From Desulfurococcales archaeon ex4484_217_1 (lineage in GTDB: Archaea; Thermoproteota; Thermoprotei_A; EX4484-217-1), in the NCBI GenBank assembly GCA_002254745.1, contig NJED01000014.1, positions 1-28,328 of the forward strand: 28,328 nucleotides of DNA. Direction: 5' to 3'. This document shows positions 8,271-15,472 of the stretch, piece after piece. The translations under genes were made by a program, and so were the position numbers. Under the pieces are notes generated by a model. The model saw nothing but the letters and a program-made list of their open reading frames with translations. It was not told the origin of the DNA and did no database searches. Positions within the stretch are counted from its first letter, which is position 1. Every line of letters begins with the position of its first letter.

Positions 8271-9335
8271 CTATTTTTCTCTCTTCTTATACTTTTCAAC
8301 TTCCATCATGGCTTGAACATCAACTACGAACCTATCCTTTAACTTTTCAAGCACTTTAGGTAATGTTGTATACTCCATTTCCTCAGGGCCTAAACGGTGA
8401 GGCATGAAGGGTCCATGTCTTCTTATGTACTCTGCTATATTCTGCGCTAGCCTTCTTGTCTCATCGAATGCCGGATCGTCGAAGAGGTCAGCTGGTCCCA
8501 CAAGTTTACCATTCTTAACCTGAAAACCTAAAGCAACAATTCTTGGCGGTCCATCAAATCTAGTGCATTTAGCGTGTCTTTGCGGTACAGGCATTAATGG
8601 GCCGAAGTGGCTTCCTCTCATCCACCCTGCAACTAAATGTGGAAAAGCAAAAGCCTCTAACACTTCACCAACTGCTGGTAAGCCATGTTGACATCTAACT
8701 ATGGCTACAGGGTCATCTTTACCTACATAGCGGCCAGCGATTAAGTTTAATCTCTCACTACTTACAACAGCTGATATCATCTTGTCTGTTTTACGGTAAA
8801 CTCTTTTAATCACGTATCTGCCTGGAGTTCCTATTAGAGCTAGTATGTCATAAATTTCCTCTGGAGCATTGAGTAAAACTTTCTTCCCTTCGTAGACATC
8901 AAGTACTTCAAAAATAAATCCTTCATGCATTCTTGGATCTATAACTAAGCCTGCAGTGTTAAAGGGGTCAGCAAAGACTCTAAATAGTGGTAGGTTAAAT
9001 GCTCCAGGCTCAGTTTTATCTGCCATAAACACTATTATCGGTTCAGCAGGCCTTTCTTCTATTTCCATTTCAGCAACTCCCGGTCCAAGACCTCTCACAT
9101 TACCTGAAAAGGCTTCTGATAGGAGGTCCTGACCTGCAGCATATAATCCTAGTTCTTTAGCTACCTTAGCTGCTTCCTGAAAAGCATTCCATGCTGTTCC
9201 GTGTATTTCAGCACTGTCTACGCCTTTCCTATGTGTCATAATTAATTCTAAATCGTCTCCTACGTTTGTTACATAGAAGTCTACTAGTACTCCTTTACTC
9301 TTTGCTTCGGTTGTCTCTTATATTTTTATTTTCAC
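8271..9335 (-). CDS. Fructose-1,6-bisphosphate aldolase/phosphatase, N-terminal segment missing
   Basis: Archaeal bifunctional FBPA/P condenses DHAP and GAP to FBP and dephosphorylates it to F6P, making gluconeogenesis one-way. Seen: VGDDLELIMTH (metal-binding Asp pair), GQDLLSEAFSGNVRGLGPG, EPIIVFMADKTEPGA, DPFNTAGLVIDPRMH, GWMRGSHFGPLMP and HGPFMPHRL. An ATG-based ORF begins at 9239, but homology continues upstream (AKSKGVLVDFYVTNV) to a TAA at 9318-9320. Just before it, in the same frame, GTG 9335 gives VKIKI, matching the family start. About 25-30 residues between these, including the Asp and His near positions 11 and 18 that bind magnesium in characterised enzymes, are absent. This is either a deletion with a junction stop or an assembly join. 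Confidence 0.88.
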
Positions 9336-9364
9336 AAGGTGTCTCTCAAAGCTAGCATAAAATT

Positions 9365-10219
9365 CTACGTTTCAACGTAGTAGTATTCACCTATGCTTTT
9401 CTGTAAACGGTCAAGATAACTGCCCTCCTTATTTACTCTTGGCCTTTTCGTTCTTGCATCACGTCTAAACGTCACACCAACATCTTTGAGAAAAGTGTTT
9501 ATTCCCTTTCTTAAGTTCACAGGTGCTCCAGCATTACCTTCAACACCAGGTGTTCCTCTAAAAACCATAAGGGAGTGCGCCAGGTAGTCTTGAAGCATTA
9601 AGTCATGCTCTACTACGAACGCGGCTGCTTCACGCATTTCAACAACATTTTTTATTGCTTTTGCAATAGCAAGTCTTTCTTCAACATCTAGATACGCTGA
9701 AGGTTCATCGAGAAGATAAAGTTTTGCTTCTTTTAACAAACAAGACACTATGGCAACTTTTTGTAGTTCTCCTCCGCTGAGCTCACCTATTGGTCTCTCA
9801 TAAATTCTATCTACGCCAAGTTTTACAATAATTTCTTTCTTAAACCATTCCGGTATTCCCGAAGGAGACATAGCATACAATAATTCAATAACCTTATAAT
9901 TGCTAAACTTAGCGTAATGTGTCGAAACGTATTGAGGTTTGTAACTTATTGTTATTTCCGAGTAGGAATAAATAACCCCTTCTATAGGCTTTACCTGACC
10001 AGCAAGAACTCTCACGAACGTTGTTTTACCTATGCCGTTTGGACCTAAAATACCAATTACCTCCCCCTTGTGAATACTTCCCTCACTTCCCTCAGGAACT
10101 TTGAGTTTGAAATTACCGAGTTTAATTAACATATCAGTCCATTTTACAAGCTCAAGCTCTGGAAGCCAAGCGATAGTTGGAGGTTTTACGTGGAAGCGTA
10201 TATGCTCCTGGAACACCAT
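9365..10219 (-). CDS. ABCE1/RLI ribosome-recycling ATPase, C-terminal half (NBD2)
   Basis: Second nucleotide-binding domain and tail of ABCE1, which splits ribosomes after termination. Seen: Walker A GPNGIGKTT, signature LSGGELQK, Walker B LYLLDEPSAYLD, the H-loop VVEHDL, and the conserved tail GINTFLKDVGVTFRRDARTK...GSYLD...EYYY. Family members are single proteins of about 600 aa. Here the frame is separate from the N-terminal half and overlaps it by 68 nt. The ATG at 10219 is probably not a true start, since codons from about 10210 (IRFHVKPP) onward resemble the NBD1-NBD2 hinge. Confidence 0.92.
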   Translation of the reverse strand: MVFQEHIRFHVKPPTIAWLPELELVKWTDMLIKLGNFKLKVPEGSEGSIHKGEVIGILGPNGIGKTTFVRVLAGQVKPIEGVIYSYSEITISYKPQYVSTHYAKFSNYKVIELLYAMSPSGIPEWFKKEIIVKLGVDRIYERPIGELSGGELQKVAIVSCLLKEAKLYLLDEPSAYLDVEERLAIAKAIKNVVEMREAAAFVVEHDLMLQDYLAHSLMVFRGTPGVEGNAGAPVNLRKGINTFLKDVGVTFRRDARTKRPRVNKEGSYLDRLQKSIGEYYYVET

Positions 10220-11078
10220 ATATTACGTGGACCAGGTCTGATAAATAATCCAGAACTGCAATATCATGCTCAACCACAATAGCTGTTTTACCTTTTTGAA
10301 CAGCGTATCTTCTAATGATTTTCGCTATTCTCATACGTTCGTAAACGTCAAGGTAGCTGCAAGGTTCATCAAACATGTAAACGTCAACGTCTTTAGATAG
10401 CGTTGCCGCTATGAGGAACTTCTGAAGTTCACCACCGCTAAGCGCCTTCAATTCTCTACTCCATATTTTTTCAAGGCCAAGTTCTATCTTCAAATCTTGC
10501 ACTATATTTCGTTCGTCAACCCTAGTTAGGAGCTTACCTACCTCTCCTTTAAGGTATTTAGGTACTACATCAACATACTGAATTTTCAATATTGCCTGTA
10601 TTCTTCCGTCTACCAGCTTTTTGAAGTACCTTTGAAGCTCCGTTCCCTTGAATGCCCTTATTATTTCATCCCATTCAGGAGGTTTTTCAATACAACCCAA
10701 GTTGGGCTTAAGTTTTCCAGAGAGTATTTTGAGTGCTGTTGTTTTACCTGTTGCATTTTTACCAATAATCCCGGTAATCATGCCTTCTTTAGGTATAGGT
10801 AATCTATAGAGCTTAAAGGCATTTATACCATACCTATGCACGAGATCCGTCTCTAACTCTTCAGGGAGATTTACAATGGTTATTGCCTTGAACGGGCATT
10901 TCTTCACGCAAATACCGCATCCTATGCATATTTCCTCATATATGATAGGTTTCTTGCTGCCCTCTCGGATTTCAATGGCCTTTGTGCCTGTTCTGTTTAT
11001 AGGACAAAACCTTATACACTCTAAATTACACTTTTTAGGCTTACATAGCTCTACATCAATGGTAGCTATTCTAACCAC
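10152..11078 (-). CDS. ABCE1/RLI ribosome-recycling ATPase, N-terminal half (Fe-S and NBD1)
   Basis: Fe-S domain and first NBD of ABCE1. Two cysteine clusters (CKPKKCNLECIRFCP and CIGCGICVKKCP) bind the two 4Fe-4S centres. NBD1 has Walker A GKNATGKTT, signature LSGGELQK, Walker B VYMFDEPCSYLD and H-loop VVEHD. After HVIYGVPGAY (about 10206) the frame turns into an unrelated tail, TLPRKTSNYRLASRA. The normal hinge continues in the other frame. About 30-40 hinge residues (the GVVS...REGIN...FL type segment) are missing at about 10200-10210. GTG 11078 is preceded by GAGGT at about 10 nt. Confidence 0.93.
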   Translation of the reverse strand: MVRIATIDVELCKPKKCNLECIRFCPINRTGTKAIEIREGSKKPIIYEEICIGCGICVKKCPFKAITIVNLPEELETDLVHRYGINAFKLYRLPIPKEGMITGIIGKNATGKTTALKILSGKLKPNLGCIEKPPEWDEIIRAFKGTELQRYFKKLVDGRIQAILKIQYVDVVPKYLKGEVGKLLTRVDERNIVQDLKIELGLEKIWSRELKALSGGELQKFLIAATLSKDVDVYMFDEPCSYLDVYERMRIAKIIRRYAVQKGKTAIVVEHDIAVLDYLSDLVHVIYGVPGAYTLPRKTSNYRLASRA

Positions 11079-11158
11079 AGCGCAACATACCTCTTTTTAA
11101 CTGTCTTCCATATTGTTTCATATAGTTCAGTTGTTAGAGGAGTATTCTAGAGAACTAG

Positions 11159-11215
11159 ATGATGAATGGTGACGGCTAAGAAACTTAAGTTGATGATTTA
11201 AACTAAAAATACTGA
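11159..11215 (+). ncRNA. Candidate C/D box sRNA
   Basis: In the 141-bp gap between two minus-strand genes the plus strand shows box C ATGATGA (11159-11165), a C'-like TTGATGA (11190-11196) and box D CTGA (11212-11215). Short flanks CTA and TAG could close a terminal stem. At 57 nt it has the usual archaeal length for guides of 2'-O-methylation. The D' box is weak (CTAA near 11176), and I did not identify the target. Confidence 0.4.
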
Positions 11216-11219
11216 TAGC

Positions 11220-11501
11220 CTATGAGCTTTCCTCACTACTTTCTTCTTCACTAAATGTTTCAAGAAAGACCTCGTAGTACTCCTGGAGTATTTCTCTTTC
11301 TTCACTTCTTCTGAGCGATTTACCTGTTTCTTCAGAAATTTTTGACGTAATAACGTGTTTACTTTCACCAACATGCCGGGATAATTTATAATCAACATGT
11401 GCTTTTTCTACTTCAAAACCACATGCCCTACACTTCAATATAGTTCTTCCATGTCTTCTTACAGGAACCATTAAATTGCCACACTTAGGGCAAAATTCCA
11501 T
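11220..11501 (-). CDS. TFS/RPB9-like single zinc-ribbon protein with acidic tail
   Basis: The N-terminal 31 residues (FCPKCGNLMVP...LKCRACGFEV) form a zinc ribbon of the type found at the N-terminus of TFS (RpoM) and Rpb9. The usual second ribbon, which carries the catalytic acidic loop of TFS, is absent. Instead the protein ends in a helical stretch (EEREILQEYYEVFLETF) and an acidic Ser/Glu tail, 93 aa in all. It cannot be a normal transcript-cleavage factor. It may be a RNAP-binding paralogue or another zinc-ribbon regulator. ATG 11501 is preceded by a GAGGTGAG-like element. A Glu/Trp microprotein gene ends 29 nt upstream and is probably cotranscribed. Confidence 0.7.
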   Translation of the reverse strand: MEFCPKCGNLMVPVRRHGRTILKCRACGFEVEKAHVDYKLSRHVGESKHVITSKISEETGKSLRRSEEREILQEYYEVFLETFSEEESSEESS

Positions 11502-11530
11502 ACCTGGACCACTCTCACCTCAGTACTGAC

Positions 11531-11611
11531 TTACCACTCCTCCCATTCTTCCTCTTCTTCTTCCCAAAGCTCTTCTTCTTCCTCCCACCATTCCTCTTCT
11601 TCAAAGAACAA
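11531..11611 (-). CDS. 26-aa glutamate/tryptophan microprotein
   Basis: This small ORF reads TTG (11609-11611) to TAA (11531-11533). The product is 17 Glu, 5 Trp, 2 Phe, one Leu and the initiator Met: it begins MFFEEEEWW and ends EEW. GGAGGT lies 9 nt before the TTG, and a TATA element CCTTTAAATATA lies about 45 nt upstream on the same strand. The Glu codons mix GAA and GAG, so this is not simple repeat expansion at the DNA level. The zinc-ribbon gene follows after 29 nt. I know no function. The periodic W in an acidic peptide suggests an amphipathic acidic helix or a peptide that binds a basic partner. Confidence 0.55.
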   Translation of the reverse strand: MFFEEEEWWEEEEELWEEEEEEWEEW

Positions 11612-11654
11612 TACAGTAACACCTCCAGTGCTACATTTTCTTGGAATAGTTCTG

Positions 11655-11677
11655 TATATTTAAAGGTATCGTGATAC
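11655..11677 (-). promoter_or_regulatory. Promoter of the microprotein/zinc-ribbon unit with adjacent dyad
   Basis: Read on minus, CCTTTAAATATA (11655-11666) resembles BRE plus TATA. It abuts the inverted repeat GTATC-GT-GATAC (11666-11677) on its upstream side. The spacing suits a transcription start near 11630 and the TTG at 11611. Confidence 0.45.
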
Positions 11678-11713
11678 TTAGACATAGAAACTTAAATACA
11701 CGCATTTTCGCAG

Positions 11714-12283
11714 CTAGAACTTAAAATATACACTTAGAGACTTTAACATTATGTTTTTTTCTAGCTTCTCAATATAAGATACTCCAGTTGTTGATTTTAG
11801 TTCTTTTGTTGTAATTTTAGTAGCTAATGGTGCTTTCATATTAAGTGTTTTCATTAACTCCTTGTCGAAGTTCAGGTTATGTTTCTTTATGAAGTCCCCA
11901 ATAATCTCATTTATACGGCTTTTTTCCTTGTCCACGGAGAGGACTACTAGGAACACTTCCATAGTATTCTTGGAAATTCCTGCTATGCTTACCGCGTTTT
12001 CTATTTGTCTTGTCCCCGTTAAGACCATTAAAAGTTCTATGTGAGGATTTTTGGTTAGTGATTCGTGGCTTAAGCACTTCCTTAATGATACATATGATGA
12101 AAATATTAAGTGCTTAAGCGAGAAAACGGCTTTGGCGTTTACTAGTTGAAGCCATACTTCTTCCTCAACTCTCCCTATATCCCTTATTAAGTTCTCGACT
12201 TTAGTTTCCTTACTCATCCTTATAGGAACTATGGCTATGACAAACTTTCTTTGATCTTCTTCATAGTTCACTATAATAGACAT
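11714..12283 (-). CDS. cgi121: KEOPS complex subunit Cgi121
   Basis: Cgi121 (TPRKB homologue) helps the KEOPS complex make t6A at position 37 of ANN-decoding tRNAs, binding the tRNA 3' end. The recognisable core is IELLMVLTGTRQIENAVSIAGI (about residues 82-103), matching the family's E-hydrophobic-G-x-x-QI-x-x-A signature, followed by a segment on the NEIIGDF side. At 189 aa it is slightly longer than typical homologues. ATG 12283 overlaps the end of the upstream phosphoribosyltransferase gene by 23 nt, so the two are translationally linked. Confidence 0.8.
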   Translation of the reverse strand: MSIIVNYEEDQRKFVIAIVPIRMSKETKVENLIRDIGRVEEEVWLQLVNAKAVFSLKHLIFSSYVSLRKCLSHESLTKNPHIELLMVLTGTRQIENAVSIAGISKNTMEVFLVVLSVDKEKSRINEIIGDFIKKHNLNFDKELMKTLNMKAPLATKITTKELKSTTGVSYIEKLEKNIMLKSLSVYFKF

Positions 12284-12827
12284 TTTCTTTCCTCAGAATT
12301 TTCAGGGTTCTTAATACCTCACTCTTTCTTAACCCTGTTTGTTTTGAAATAATCTTAGCTATTTTTTCTAAGTTCTTCTCTCTCTTTACGCTCACGTTTA
12401 ATGATTTAAGTATTTCCTTAACTGTTTCTCTGATTTCCCAGGGAAATATGACCCAAGCATCTGTTTTTAAGGCATAGAAGTCTGGGTTTATTATAGACCA
12501 TGGTTTCACAACTAAAGCTGCTGTTTTTATTTGCACTATTAGAACCTTCTTATCTCTAATATCAACTATAAGTGGCTGCGTTAACACGGGTCTCTCTTTA
12601 ACCTCTCCTATACCCTTATAGAACTTTATTTCAAGAGCCGCTAGAGTGCTTACATCAAGTATGTCCAGCATTATCCTTGCTGGAATCCACCCGCCACGCA
12701 TAACACCCACAATGACGTCCGGCTTAAACCCCTCTTTTAGTATTTGATCACATACCTTATACGATAACTGCTGTACTTTTTTCCATGTAAGAGTTAAAAA
12801 TTTAAGCTTTATTTCCTTGGACAACAA
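12261..12827 (-). CDS. Phosphoribosyltransferase-family protein lacking its PRPP loop
   Basis: Archaeal PRTase resembling hypoxanthine/xanthine-type enzymes (type I fold). Seen: PDVIVGVMRGGWIPARIMLDIL near the N-terminus, the flexible hood, DIRDKKVLIV leading into the PRPP site, then KTAALVVKPWS and DAWVIFPWE, which are typical of this family. The 13-residue PRPP-binding signature (normally V-L-I-V-D-D-x-x-D-T-G and the helix after it) is absent: VLIV joins directly to QIKTAAL at about 12530. This removes roughly 25 residues in frame and should abolish catalysis. The gene is followed by overlapping cgi121. The TTG or ATG choice at 12827 is unverified. Confidence 0.8.
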   Translation of the reverse strand: MLSKEIKLKFLTLTWKKVQQLSYKVCDQILKEGFKPDVIVGVMRGGWIPARIMLDILDVSTLAALEIKFYKGIGEVKERPVLTQPLIVDIRDKKVLIVQIKTAALVVKPWSIINPDFYALKTDAWVIFPWEIRETVKEILKSLNVSVKREKNLEKIAKIISKQTGLRKSEVLRTLKILRKENVYYSEL

Positions 12828-12891
12828 TACACACCTTAAACTTAAAAACTAAGAATTGGCTGTTAATTTATTGTTTCTAGTAACTTTTCTC

Positions 12892-13107
12892 CTAAATATA
12901 CTTTTCAATTCTCTTCTTTATTTTAGCTAAATGCGTTAAATAACCTGCTATTTGGTTTCTTAGTTTTTTAGATTTAACATCAACAACTTCCTGAACAAGT
13001 TTCTTGTTTTCCTCAAAACTTAGCGATACACTATCAGGGTATAGTTCAAGTATTTTTCTTGCTGTTCTCTTGACAATCGATGTCCTTACTTTGCCCACCA
13101 CCGCCAC
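12892..13107 (-). CDS. rps17e: Ribosomal protein eS17
   Basis: Small-subunit protein eS17, archaeal/eukaryotic only. At 71 aa it shows the family hallmarks GKVRTSIVKRTARKILE, FEENKKLV and KKLRNQIAGYLTHL. The start is ambiguous among GTG 13107, 13101 and 13098. The AGGTG upstream of 13107 would suit GTG 13101 or 13098, the latter giving the usual MGKVRT. It is divergent from the thermosome gene. Confidence 0.95.
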   Translation of the reverse strand: MAVVGKVRTSIVKRTARKILELYPDSVSLSFEENKKLVQEVVDVKSKKLRNQIAGYLTHLAKIKKRIEKYI

Positions 13108-13164
13108 CTTTTTGTAAAGGTTTACTGAACAAGTTACTATTAAGTCTACCTTTTAAGTTTAACA

Positions 13165-13180
13165 CCGAAAGGTATATATA
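13165..13180 (+). promoter_or_regulatory. Thermosome promoter (BRE and TATA)
   Basis: CCGAAAG then TATATATA (13173-13180) is a strong archaeal BRE/TATA pair. It predicts initiation near 13203 and a leader of about 50 nt. The leader contains a 6-bp hairpin, CTATAC...GTATAG (13207-13226, 8-nt loop). GGTGAG precedes the ATG at 13256. Confidence 0.65.
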
Positions 13181-13255
13181 GAAGTACTAGCTTCATGGTT
13201 TCCGGACTATACATTATTAAGTATAGGAAATCTGATATAGAACTGTGGTGAGACT

Positions 13256-14815
13256 ATGGCTCAACCTGCTCAACCCGCCCAACCCATAGGTATACCTGTG
13301 TTAATATTGAAGGAGGGTACACAAAGAACAACTGGTAGAGATGCTCTAAGAACAAATATTATGGCTGTTAGAGCAATATCTGAAACTTTAAGAACAACAC
13401 TGGGACCGCGCGGTATGGATAAGATTAGGTGATGTCACAATAACTAACGATGGAGCAACAATACTAGATAAGCTTGATGTTCAGCATCCTGCAGCAAAAA
13501 TGCTTGTTCAAATAGCTAAAGCTCAGGACGATGAAGTAGGCCAACAGTAATAATCTCGGGCTATCGTAAAGCACTTCAGAAAACTATAGAGTTTATTGAC
13601 ATGCTATCTAAGAAAATAAGCATAGATGACATTGAAACCTTAAAGAATATAGCCAGAACAGCTTTAACAAGCAAAGCTGTTCATGGCGCTAGAGAGCACT
13701 TAGCAGAGCTTGCAGTAAAGGCTGTAAAGCAGGTTGCTGAAAAACGTGCAAATAAATGGTATGTTGACTTAGATAATGTGCAAATAATTAAGAAGCATGG
13801 AGGCAGTATTCGCGATACACAGTTAGTGTACGGCATAATAATAGATAAGGAAGTTGTTCATCCCGGCATGCCTAAGAGAATAAAGAATGCTAAAATTGCG
13901 TTACTTAATACGGCATTGGAGATTGAGAAAACAGAAATAGATGCCGAAATAAGAATAACAGATCCAACAAAAATGAGAGCATTTCTCGAAGAAGAAGAAA
14001 GATTACTTAAGGAAATGGTTGAAAAAATAGCTAAAATAGGGGCCTACGTAGTTTTCTGCCAGAAAGGTATTGATGAAGTTGCCCAACACTTCTTAGCAAA
14101 ACATGGTATCTTAGCTGTTAGGAGGGTTAAGAGAAGTGATATGGAGAAGTTAGAAAGAGCAACAGGAGGAAGAATAGTAACGAATCTTGACGAACTAACA
14201 CCCGAAGATCTTGGAGAAGCAGAACTAGTAGAAGAGAGAAGAGTTGGAGAAGACAAAATGGTATTTGTTGAAGGATGTAAGAACCCGAAAGCAGTAAGTA
14301 TTCTTGTAAGAGCAGGCTTAGAAAGAATGGTAGATGAAGCTGAAAGAGCCATTAAAGATGCGCTTAACGCTACAGCTGATGTTGTTAAGGATGGAAGAAT
14401 AGTGCCTGGAGGCGGAGCTGTAGAGGTAGAACTAGCTAAACTTCTCAGAAAATACGCCTCCGAAGTAGGAGGTAAAGAGCAATTAGCTATAGAGGCATTC
14501 GCTAACTCCTTAGAAGCCGTTCCTAGAGCACTAGCTGAAAACGCAGGACTAGACCCTGTAAATGTCATTGTAGAGCTAAGAGCACTACATGAGAAACCAG
14601 AGGGGCTACCATACGGGATCAACGTATTTACAGGAAAGCCAGAGGATATGTTCAAACTCGGTGTAATAGAGCCGGCAAGTGTAAAGGCCAATGCCATAAA
14701 GGCGGCAACAGAAGCAGCCACACTAATACTTAGAATAGACGATATAATTGCTGCTTCAAGGTTAGAGAAAGAAGAGGAAAAGAAGAAAGAAGAAAAGAAG
14801 GAGGAAGAAGAGTAA
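13256..14815 (+). CDS. Thermosome (group II chaperonin) subunit, with two internal gaps
   Basis: Hexadecameric ATP-driven protein-folding chaperonin of the cytoplasm. ATG 13256 gives [21 protein letters not shown], then [19 protein letters not shown] and [10 protein letters not shown]. At 13424 the frame breaks: K joins to [15 protein letters not shown] in another frame (13425-13540), losing MLVDS (about 14 nt). At 13540 QDDEVG joins to [12 protein letters not shown] in the original frame, losing the ATP-site GDGTTT region and the next helix (about 79 nt). From ATG 13601 to 14815 the 404-aa remainder is intact, including [24 protein letters not shown] and an acidic EEKKKEE tail. As written no active subunit can be made. 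The two losses together restore the frame. Confidence 0.93.
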
Positions 14816-14860
14816 GAAAGTTTTTCCATTTAGCTAAGTATAATTTTTGTATTATTTTCT
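14816..14860 (+). terminator. T-rich terminator after the thermosome gene
   Basis: Several T-tracts (TTTTTCC at 14821, then TTTTT and TTTT runs to about 14860) lie between the thermosome stop and the kinase start, as expected for archaeal intrinsic termination. Confidence 0.4.
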
Positions 14861-14884
14861 CCCTAAAATTCTTGAGGAATAAAG

Positions 14885-15472
14885 TTGGTTAAGGTAATAG
14901 TTTTAAGTGGCGTTCCTGGAGTAGGTAAGTCAACCATAGCAGAGAAGTTAGCCAGAAAGCTAGGCGCCGAAGTAGTCCATTTATCTAAACTTGTTGTCGA
15001 CAATAAACTCTATGTTGACTACGATGAGGTCCGTGAAACCTACATAGTAGACGAAGAAAAAGTTCGCGAAAAAGTTAAAGAACTTATAATAGAATGTGAG
15101 AAGGAGTACATGGTAATAGAAGGACATTATGGTGAACTTGTACCTAAAGAATACGTAGATTTCTTTTTCGTACTAAGGCTAAATCCCTTAATCCTGTATG
15201 AGAGATTAAAGAAAAGAAAATGGCCGGAGAGAAAAGTGAAGGAGAACGTAGCGGCAGAGATATTAGCCGTACCCACGATTAATGCTATCAGCGTCTTAGG
15301 AGAGGATAAGGTATGCGAAATAAATGTAACGGGCAAAGAGATAGATGATGTAGTTAATGAAATATTCAACTACATTAAGGAAGGTGTATGTCCTACAAAA
15401 CAGTTTATTGACTGGACAATACTGCTAAAATACGAGTTATTGGAAAAATTTCTTAAGACTCTGCATTTTTAA
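14885..15472 (+). CDS. AK6/Fap7-type adenylate (NMP) kinase
   Basis: P-loop nucleoside monophosphate kinase of the AK6 (Fap7/hCINAP) family, which phosphorylates AMP-type substrates and takes part in small-subunit maturation. Seen: P-loop SGVPGVGKST at about residues 8-17, EGHYGELVP (NMP-binding/DxD region), VLRLNPLILYERLKKRKWPERKVKENVAAEI, where the Arg-rich lid is characteristic of AK6. It is 195 aa and complete, with a C-terminal extension of about 20 residues. TTG 14885 is preceded by GAGG at 7 nt. Its end overlaps the converging HerA-like gene by 4 nt. Confidence 0.85.
   Translation: MVKVIVLSGVPGVGKSTIAEKLARKLGAEVVHLSKLVVDNKLYVDYDEVRETYIVDEEKVREKVKELIIECEKEYMVIEGHYGELVPKEYVDFFFVLRLNPLILYERLKKRKWPERKVKENVAAEILAVPTINAISVLGEDKVCEINVTGKEIDDVVNEIFNYIKEGVCPTKQFIDWTILLKYELLEKFLKTLHF

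Noticed and set aside
9365..11078. Two genuine separate ABC proteins instead of split ABCE1
   Set aside because: The halves align with one protein, and the first half's tail after HVIYGVPGAY is non-homologous, which fits a frame break.
11515..11619. Basic Lys/Arg-rich peptide in the frame overlapping the Glu/Trp microprotein
   Set aside because: Its GTG lies inside the ribosome-binding site with no spacer, so translation is unlikely. It is the unavoidable alternate reading of a purine-rich stretch.
13430..13540. Intron or intein explanation for the broken thermosome
   Set aside because: Sequence is missing, not inserted, at both breaks, so splicing could not restore the protein.
14044..14829. 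261-aa minus-strand ORF opposite the thermosome
   Set aside because: Serine-rich antisense translation of a well-conserved gene, with no family match that I can see.
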